The notes under the pieces are model-generated. The model searched no databases. It saw only the letters and a list, made by a program, of their open reading frames with translations, and was not told the origin of the DNA. Below are positions 55,501 through 64,000 of a stretch of DNA of 64,000 nt, piece by piece. This stretch comes from Pachyseris speciosa. Lineage: Eukaryota > Cnidaria > Anthozoa > Scleractinia > Pachyseridae. The translations under genes were made by a program, and so were the position numbers. Location of the stretch: the NCBI GenBank assembly GCA_016490735.1, contig JAEMWC010001425.1, forward strand, positions 28,501 to 92,500. Reading direction: 5' to 3'. Positions within the stretch are counted from its first letter, which is position 1. The number at the start of each line of letters is the position of its first letter.

Positions 55501-56678
55501 ACTTGGACTTGAGCTTACCTCTTCTACGCTGGGGCCAACAAGTCAGGGTCAACATCAAGGACTTGAGGAGTAGGCTCATCAACATGGTCGTGAATACGAT
55601 ATGATTACGATGGCTAAATCTTGTGCAGAGTGGAAGAGAAAAATCTTCAGAGTCCTTATTAGTAGCCAATGGGCGACTGAGAGTGAGGGTGGCAGGGAAG
55701 TAGTACTCCGCGCCTCCTGGTGCCGCAGGGCAAACGTTGAAAGACAGCAGAAACTCAACAAACCTCACCTTCGAACCGTCACGGCACAATCCAAAAGTGA
55801 GGGTGGGAGGCCAAGTCACCTGGCATTGCTTGTTCACATCCGGGAATTTTTTATTCTCTATTGTCCTAGGGCCGGTTCCTGAAGGTGTAATAACTCTATT
55901 CCAGGGATAAATACCGGCCCCTGGTGCATATTGTCTCAAGGCAAATTAGCATTTTAGTTTTACATTTTAAGCTAACCGCAAAACGTCAAAAGACTGCTAC
56001 ATCCCTAATTATAATTACGGATTTCAACACCTCAAGCTCTTTATTAATAGCTCTAGACTGCAAAACAGCCGTATTTTTGCATTGGTCGAATGCGAGGTCT
56101 CGTCAAGTGAAAGGTCTGCAGCGAGAGTGAAAACATAGAGTGAGACTCGGGAGATCGCAAATCACGCGAAAATTCGCGCCTTCAGAAAACGAAAATAAAA
56201 AAAGACTGTTTTGCATTCTATAATTGCTCCAGAAAATCTTTTTTTTTTAGCCTTTCTCTCCTCCATTTACTCATTCTACAAATTATCTTCCGCCAATTCC
56301 TACATTGATTATTCGTCGAACCAAAAAAAATTATCCCCGAAGGCTTAAAGTTCAAGGTTTCTGTTCATGATATTACAGGTATCTTCAGCGACGGCATGTG
56401 GCCAATGCAATTACCGTCTGTCTTACAGTGGCCCAATATCAAAATTTCTCTATCAATTAGGAGAAAGCATTCTAGAGAAGTCTAGTAAGCAACTCGTTAC
56501 ACAAACTGGGAGGAGTTTGGATAAATTATCATCAAAACTATGATAATTTGCAGTGGGCCAATCGTCAGAATGTTTCATTAATGTTAGCCTGAAATACTAA
56601 AAGAAATTAATCCGAAAACGGAGACGTTTTTCTTTCTCATGCTGCTTTTATTTGTAGAATTACGTGGTTAAAACTAGG
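55501..56678. other. Unassigned, right part is upstream flank of gene copy 3
   Basis: From about 56,575 the sequence matches 38,385-38,505 upstream of copy 2 (GTTAGCCTGA, GAAATTAATC.GAAAACGG, TACGTGGTTAAAACTAGG). Nothing was recognised in 55,501-56,330. Confidence 0.5.
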
Positions 56679-57877
56679 TCATTACGGAATCGCGCCCATT
56701 GAAACACGTCGGCCGTAAAAAGTGGGGTACCCATGAGGCTTCGCGCGCTAACAAAGACGTGCCGCCGCTTTCGGTTCCTTTTTGACTCGAAAACATAATT
56801 CCCAAAAGGGAGCTATAGATGTTACACGAATCTCCTTCGTTATCCATTATAAGGCAATAACGGGACCTTAATTGTACTGTGAAAACATGTGAAAATATGC
56901 TCGCTATCGATTAATACCGGCCGTGAGAGTAATGGAGAACTTTGCGAAAACAAGCCACAACTGCAAAACATATCGGCGAGTGCCGCATGAACTTTGCAAT
57001 AACTTTTTACGATCATCTGTTTTCCAGTGTTGTTCTGCTTCATTTCGTGCGATCGATCGCTTCGTTTCTACATTTGATGTTCTACTTTTGGCGTGTTTGT
57101 GTTCGGGTTAAAAGTGAAAAGAGGCAGCGAGTTTATATTGTTTATCGTTTAATCATCGCTTGCTTTGGTTTGATTGACCGTCGCGTGGCCCGTGCTGGAT
57201 ACATCTTTCTCGTGTGAAGCGGTGTTATGCAGACAAAAGCATTCTTCGAGTACCAACGCGCAAGAGTTGTTGTTATCAAATAATGTTGTAGTATTCGAAT
57301 TTGGCAGAAACAACTTTGAATAAAGCGGCAAAGTAAGATACTACCCCTTTGCGAAGTTTCATGGTTTGCGAAAGTCATCGCATTTCAGTAGCAAGAGATA
57401 AAGTTAGCCTGTTGGTACGATGAGTTGTCGGATTTTCCTCTCCGGTCAACTGTCGTCATAGGGGCATTTCAGCGGAAAAGGCAAGTACATCGTAAGTGTT
57501 TCATTGGCTTTATATCGTTTTCAAAGAAAAGACAAAATGTTTATGCACTAAAGCGATTGAATTGATTACGGATTTCTTTCACCCTCATTTGCATCAATGT
57601 AATTTAACTTAGGAAATATTTCTAACGGCGATCATTCACGTCTTCAATATTTAATTCGCGGTTCAAATATACGTATGGATTTCACATATTCATTTAGTTT
57701 AAATCGATACGGGCTTTAGAAATGACATTACGGTACGTATACTGTATCTCGATGAATTAGCATATGTTCTGGGCGCTTAATGACATGATATACACTAGGG
57801 ATTTCGATGATTGGCAGCTCCGCATTTAGATTTGCATATACGATCGACGTGTTTCAATGGGCGCGATTCCGTAATGA
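56679..57877. mobile_element. 1.2-kb TIR transposon without recognisable transposase
   Basis: Perfect 33-bp inverted ends (TCATTACGGAATCGCGCCCA onward) at 56679-56711 and 57845-57877. The upstream flank of gene copy 2 near 38,508 is the empty site. The longest internal ORF is under 100 codons with no domain signature, so it is probably non-autonomous. Confidence 0.85.
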
Positions 57878-58116
57878 TCATTAATATTAATCTCAACTAG
57901 TTTCAAACAAAGCATAAGTTTTCTTTCTCCGAAACGCAAAAAAAACATTCAATTATCGCCTATATTAGTTTGGAACGCGGCCCACGTTTTCAACAAAAAA
58001 ATAGAAACACAAGAAGCTTTCTCTTGCTTTCCCTCACTTTCCTGTGGTTTGTAAAATCATAAAACGTTTTTCCACCCGATATCATCTAACCTGAAGACAG
58101 AGACAACGAATGCCCA

Positions 58117-58123
58117 TATAAAG
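58117..58123 (+). promoter_or_regulatory. TATA box candidate, gene copy 3
   Basis: TATAAAG about 255 bp before the start codon, at the position equivalent to the TATA candidate of copy 2. Confidence 0.5.
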
Positions 58124-58376
58124 ACTCGACCACGTTTGAAATATTTGTGTTATTCCTGTCAGCCAAATGTTGATTAACAGCGTCTGTGTTTAATAACCCA
58201 TGATTTGAAGGACGAACGCAGCTGGACTGGGAAACCTTCATTGGCTTAAGCTGGCACTACAGTATAATTACACAGAGTGGTTTTTTATACCTGCATAAAC
58301 ATTGGCCACAAACAAGTGTTTACTAGGTTCTCCACGATTCTCCCCATAAGCAGAACAACTCATTTGCCAGTTCCCG

Positions 58377-59947
58377 ATGAATACCACACTCGTTGTTTTC
58401 GTCTTGCTGTTTTCTCTTATACCAGCCGCCAGCTGTTGTGACGATCAAGGTCAGTTTCAATTCACTTATGTCAGTTCTTTGCGAATATTTCTTCGAATAT
58501 GTTCTACAGAATTAATGTGGTATCTGAAATAGTTTGCTAGCCTTTTGTTTCTGATGCAAGTTTACTGAGATGATCATCTTGTAATAATTCAGTTGTATTA
58601 AAAGACAACGACGAAAGACGTTTTTCAATTAACAGCAACTATGCGTCTCTAACGCTATGCTATAGTAATACGTGTCTCTAAGGCTATGATTTAGCCTCAA
58701 TGGACTGATTGAAACCTAAGCGTATTGCCCAATGGTTTTCGAAATCCGGACTTTTGAGCTATTGTGCAAAACCAAAATGGTTTCATTGGAAACCCGCTAA
58801 TGCCGCCTCAGATAATTTATGAGGGGCGCCAGTAGCTTCGTTTTAACATTAACGAAAAAAGATTTTTTTTACTAATAGCCATACATCAAAGCGAAATTAC
58901 TGCGAGGAAAAAATATTAGTATTGGAAGGGAGGAGAACCCGTAAATTTTTTAACATGTCGCAAATTCTGGTCACCAAGCGACACGAACACTTTTTTACTT
59001 TCAGACGAATGTCGCAATTTGTTGTTTGGCCCTGCTAAGGCATTCAAAGGAAAACGTCTGAAAAATCACGTGATAAGCGTCACGGACGTCATCGTGAAAG
59101 ACTTTTGCATGACTCTTTGTTACATGGACCCCAACTGTGTAAGTTACAATTTCAAAACTGCGGCAGGTGAAAATGGAAACCACGAATGCGAGCTCAACAA
59201 TTCTACTCATGATGGACATGAGACTGACCTGGAGGAAGATTCAAACTACAAATACCATGGAGCTGAGGTCAGTATTCTTATGGCATAAAGACTAGTATAT
59301 CATCTATATTCCTTGTGAACGGTTTGCTTAGAGGAATATTGGACCAGCGAAGAGAGAAATCGACGAGCCCAGCGAGGCCTCACCAAATATGTTCTTTTAG
59401 CGCATAAAGGAGCCTTCTGACGGGCGACACATCACATTTTTAAATAAATCAGTCAGAAATCTAGCAAGGACAATTTGGGCTATTGTCGATCTCTTTTTCT
59501 TTGTCAGAGCGCTTGTGTCAGCAGCCCGTGCAAGAATAACGGAACCTGTCAAGCCGGTTTTACAGACCGGGGATATCGTTGTTTGTGTACTGCAAGGTTC
59601 AGAGGATGTAACTGCGAAATTAGTGGTGAGCGAAAACGTTTGTTGATAAAGTTTGGTGGAGAAGTTTCAAATTAGCTTGTCACGAAAGCTTCTTCAGAAA
59701 GTTTGACTAACGGTATAGGGTTGCACCCACGGAATTTCAAATCATAATATTTCAACATTTCTTTGGAGTAACATTGAAATGAATAAATTCAAGAAAATGT
59801 TGAAGCCTTTAAGGGGTGACTAACTTAACTACAGACTTAGCGTTGTTGCCAAGGGATTTTTACGGATTGAATTTGTAAAACACGGTTTTTCGGTGTTTTT
59901 GCCACTATATTGGTGAGACGTGCGAAGAGGTAAACATGTAAAATTTA

Positions 59948-59993
<46 letters not shown>

Positions 59994-61773
59994 GGAGTGA
60001 AACACGAAAATTTGGTTTATCAACGGAGTTGATAATATAAATTGACCACCGTACAGGGATTCCATTAGCTGACGTTTCGAGCGTTAGCCCTTCGTCGGAG
60101 CGAATCGATTCGCTCCGACGAAGGGCTAACGCTCGAAACGTCAGCTAATCGAATCCCTGTACGGTGGTCAATTTATATTATCAACTCCGTTGATAAACCA
60201 AATTTTCATGTAAAATTTATAAATTGCTATTGCGCATGCGTAACTTGCCCCAGGCCCCAACCGCGCTTTAGAGAGAAAAATCCCTAAAACTTGGAGAAAA
60301 TTATGTGAAGTTCCGATTTTTTTTGCCAATCGGAGATATTCCAGCCTACGTAAGCAATTGTTGTTAACGTACATAACTGCAATGATAATGACAAAATGGT
60401 ATGAATTTGCGTGCTTATGACGTCATAAATCTCACAAAAACGCGTTATGCATCTTAGCGATCGTTAACCATTGGCACCATTATCGATAACCAGAAGTGTA
60501 TGCCACTCGAGTTTTAGGCCTTTTTCTGTTCTGGTCACGTGACTTAGCAAATATGGTTGTGACTCGAAAATCTTGTAAAACTTTTTGATTGTAAAAACAT
60601 AGCCAGACAGCTTGTCTGTAAAAGTTAGGGTTTCCAAGATATGAGGGTTGGGAACTTTCCATAGCAACAATGTTAGCTAATTTTGTAGTTAAGTTAGTCT
60701 CCCCTTAACATTCTTTGAAGGCATGTTTTAGATGCATCGATCAGTTCACAAAGATTACACAATTGTGCATCTATAATTTGCGTGCTTACCGAATTTGTTA
60801 TCCCTACCTGTAACGAGAATTTCACATTGTGTGCCATCACTTTGCAATGCTTCCTGCTTTCTCATGGAGTTCGACAGGATGGCGGCACCTGATTGTCTCA
60901 TGAATGAGACGCCTAAGTACTAAAATAAATAATGGGTCATAATGGCTTTCTTCCTCTATTTTCAAAAATCCACGACGGCATCTATATAAAACATATAAGT
61001 TGAATTGCAGAAAAGGCGTTATTATTCTGCTTTATACGATGTCTCAGCACGAACAAAAGAAAAGTTGCCTTTTTAGAAAATCAAACGTTTTCGCTCAGCA
61101 CCATTACATAAATAGCTTGTTGAAAATCAAGTGGCTTTACAACATGACAGACAATGTGAAACCGTGGACTAATATTAGTTGAAACCCGTCTTGTAACGTT
61201 AGTAGCATTTTCACTCGAAAGTCGTCGTTGTCATTTGGCTATGAACTCAGTCCCATATATTGTTCTTGAGTGGAAGTATTATTTAATGTGTGTCTTAACT
61301 CATATGTACAACCAAATGATCATGCAGGACATACCATAACATGATTTCGTTTTACCATAGTGTTACCATTCAAGGCGACTTTCACCGCTGACAACGAAAT
61401 GGAAATGTTTGCAGACGGGATTAGTCTTGGCAGAGACAACGGTAACTGGAAGATCCCGGATAGCTTTCTTGTACCAGGAGAAACCCGAGTTATTTCAGTA
61501 GCGGGAAAGGACGCTGGTGGAGGATGGTTTGGTATACTAGGCTCCTTTTCCAACGGCCTGATGACTGATGAAAGCTGGAAATGCAGCGGTGTTTTATCTA
61601 CCGGATGGAATTCCCCGGATTTCGATGACCAGCAGTGGCCTTTTGCAGTTGTCACTGGAAACCACGGCGACCGTCCATGGGGAAATATACCTGGTATAGC
61701 GAGCAACGCAAAGTGGATATGGGCTTCAGGCCAAGACAAAGCGAATGTTTACTGCAGACTGAATCTGCAGTAA
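58377..61773 (+). CDS. Secreted PAN-EGF-galactose-binding-like protein (copy 3)
   Basis: Exons: 58377-58449, 59005-59267, 59508-59625 and 61361-61773, giving 288 residues. Lengths and phases of the first three exons equal those of copy 2 exactly (73, 263 and 118 bp). Residues 1-24 are a signal peptide (MNTTLVVFVLLFSLIPAAS), 25-112 the PAN/apple-like domain, 113-151 a complete six-cysteine EGF domain, and 152-288 the galactose-binding-like domain, nearly identical to that of copy 2. There is no Ser/Thr-rich exon: the EGF exon ends in phase 1 and the last exon starts in phase 1, so they join directly. No frame damage is seen. A secreted adhesive or carbohydrate-binding role is inferred from the domains. 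Confidence 0.85.
60006..60209. mobile_element. 200-bp near-perfect palindrome with hammerhead-like core
   Basis: Two arms of about 100 bp (left starts AAATTTGGTTTATCAACGG, right ends CCGTTGATAAACCAAATTT) meet at GAATCGATTC. Each arm carries GACGAAGGGCTAACGCTC followed by GAAACGTCAGC. The whole would fold into one long hairpin. It lies in the last intron of gene copy 3 and is absent from copy 2, so it is an insertion. Confidence 0.85.
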
Positions 61774-64000
61774 GTGTGTATGTACTTAATTTTGTAAAAA
61801 AGACTTCTTTTCTCCAGTTTTGCTGACGTTTTGAGGGTTAAATGCAATTTAGCAAGCTATGGTTTAAATAAACTAAAGAATTCTTTTGGAAACTGAATCA
61901 GGCAAGAATTTCAAAGAAACTTTACTTTTCATCTCAGTGAGACTCCTTCAGCAACAGTGTATCGTAAAGCTGCCCTAATTATGTATGCATGAGTTGAATT
62001 AACTATCATAAGCAGTATTATATCAAATCTGCAAAAACTTTGAGCAATTTTAAAAGCATGATTCAATAGTTTGATGTCAGCTCTCTGTTTGATGACGGAT
62101 GCAGGTGTTGTTCTTGGTGCCTGTATAGTATCTATGTAGCTAGTTATTAATCAGTTATTAGGTGATAATATTTTGATAGCATTTATCAATATATTACTTC
62201 TTAGATTTAATTTTAATTTTATTTTATTTTATTTCATTTATACGAGATCTTAGTTGAATAGATTTTACGTTATATTTTAGTCTCCATAATTGGTAGAGCA
62301 CTTGTGCTCGTTTAAGACTTGAGACTTAAATAATGTTGCCTATCTCTCTACTGATCTATCTATCTACTTATATTAGAATTTATTCTTTTCCTTGTGAGTG
62401 GCTGGGTGGTTGATGGTGTCTTTTAAGTTGATACATCGCACTTACGTCACCAAACTATACAGCAACAGGCCAGGCAACGTAAGATCGCTCCGAAGTAACT
62501 TAACTCAGTCTTAAGAACTTTGATTCTTTTAAAAGGATGCCATAGTTATTAATAACTACTACAGGTAGACAGTTACGTCAGAGAAATGCTTAGAGCTCAA
62601 CCACATAGTTTGTATCTGTAAAGCATTTGAAATGTGCATGGCTTAATCTTTAGGGCTTTTCAGAACTCATAAGAGACAAAAAGCATATAAACACGGGTTT
62701 TATCCATTCAATCAGAATGCCTCTTATTTTGTTTAAAAGGTGAGCTTAAGATGGGATCTCATAGAGGGCGAGGATTGTTTTCCCACTTTTGAATTGGTTG
62801 CCGCGTCTCGGTATCTTAGAAACAAACACATAGCTCAGAATCAATTTGTAAATGCCACTATGCACAAGGGTAGCTTCAGGCCACCAACAAATCGCCCTTC
62901 TTTCGTTCATTATTTTTTACGATGATATTTATACGAACGATTCTTTTCGTCGAAAATGCAAGATAAAGCATAATTAATATACAGCACATTGTCACAACAA
63001 GTCCAAATATGGTCACGACGCTCTCGATATTCGTCGCGCGTGGTCAACAGATATCCTGTGTTACACGGTTGTCACGGAGAAAAACGACAGCTTTTCCGTC
63101 TTTTCTATAACTTACTCAATAAATTGCATTTGTTAATCAATGTGTTGAATAATAAAACAAGACATCGTAGCCAACTCTGCTTATGATCTCGGCGACTAAG
63201 TATCAGACGATATTCCTCGCGATTTCGCAAGATAACTGTGGAAATGTAAAGGGTTGTCCAGAATTATGAACTTGAAAAGCAAATGATTGCCATCTTAAAT
63301 GTACACGTAAATACTATCTCTAGCTGCTAGTTCCGTTATTAGAATTCTTCTGTATTATACTATTTTCAACAGCGAACATTCTTCGAAGATTTCATCTTGC
63401 AATTGTTCATTCCCTCCTTTTTCTTTTCTCGACAACAACAAAAGCCTGAGTGGCTTAGCTATTAGACAAATTGATTGCTATCGTTTGTCACCGGATCACA
63501 ACTGTTAATAAGTAGTTATAAGAAACCTCCGTGAAAATATTTATGAATAGCAACTTATCATCTGTTACAACATAGTTTAATTAATTATACTATTATTGTT
63601 TGTATCTAATGTAGGTAGCGTGTAATTATGTTATTGACACGTGTGATACAAGCGCTGTACTTTTTAACTTTAACAATGGAAATAAAAGGGTGGGAAAAAA
63701 AGAAAAAGAAAAAAGAAACCTCAGTGAACATATTAATAAACACATGGTGGGCTTACTGTACTGGTTAGTTTAGAAACGCCAAGGGAAAAAAACAGATCTT
63801 ATTCTCTTGATCAGGATATCATGCCAACATTAGTTACAATTTAAAGTGGAGAGCTGAATTCAAGCCAACTACTAAGGACCGGGTAGTTCAACCACAACAT
63901 CAAAAAAGTAGGAGTATAATTACGCCGAGTAACTAACTAACTTCACTCGACTTAATTCCTACCCCCGAGTTGAGAAAATTAGGCCGTTGTGTCCTCCACC
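61774..64000. other. 3' flank of gene copy 3
   Basis: Patchily homologous to the 3' flank of copy 2 and continuing to the right edge (CCTACCCCCGAGTTG... matches about 54,745). No exon or RNA gene recognised. Confidence 0.5.

Overview
The window is eukaryotic DNA. Genes have short exons with GT-AG introns and consistent splice phases, and the intergenic space is packed with retroelements and small inverted-repeat transposons. The family mix (Penelope-like element with a GIY-YIG domain, CR1/Jockey-like and RTE-like LINEs, tRNA-derived SINEs, PAN and EGF secreted proteins) suggests a cnidarian, most likely a stony coral. That assignment is an inference from gene and repeat style, since no marker gene is present.

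Layout. 1-3350: a large serine/threonine-rich (mucin-like) coding exon on the minus strand, made of 18-residue repeats and a longer unit carrying a Cys-x-Cys-Pro motif. Nearby are a small secreted-type ORF (3612-3920, minus) and a possible two-exon gene (7291-8057, plus). 5.1-15 kb: a duplicated block broken up by SINEs and at least six MITE-like elements, several with recognisable target-site duplications. 15.3-18.3 kb: two arrays built on one palindromic motif. 18.4-23.6 kb: two satellite-like arrays (33-bp and about 35-bp units) in inverted orientation, bounded by a perfect 38-bp inverted repeat, which look like the ends of one large DNA transposon. 24.9-32.7 kb: a nest in which LINE B sits inside LINE A, and a near-pristine Penelope-like element (847-aa RT plus GIY-YIG protein) with partial tandem and inverted copies sits in the 3' UTR of LINE A. 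33.3-36.3 kb: a decayed RTE-like LINE.

36.3-64 kb: a locus of tandemly duplicated secreted-protein genes on the plus strand. The order is a 5'-truncated pseudogene (36.3-36.9 kb), a complete gene (38,995-50,887) and a second complete gene (58,377-61,773). Encoded order is signal peptide, PAN/apple-like domain, one EGF domain, then a galactose-binding-like C-terminal domain. Only the middle gene has an extra Ser/Thr-rich exon and an alternative short last exon. All exon junctions agree in phase. The duplicated flanks act as a natural alignment: each copy shows the empty site for transposons in the other, which fixes the ends of several elements.

Most of the sequence outside these genes is transposon-derived or unassigned. 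No exons were checked against transcripts and no database search was run; family names rest on motifs read directly from the translated sequence.
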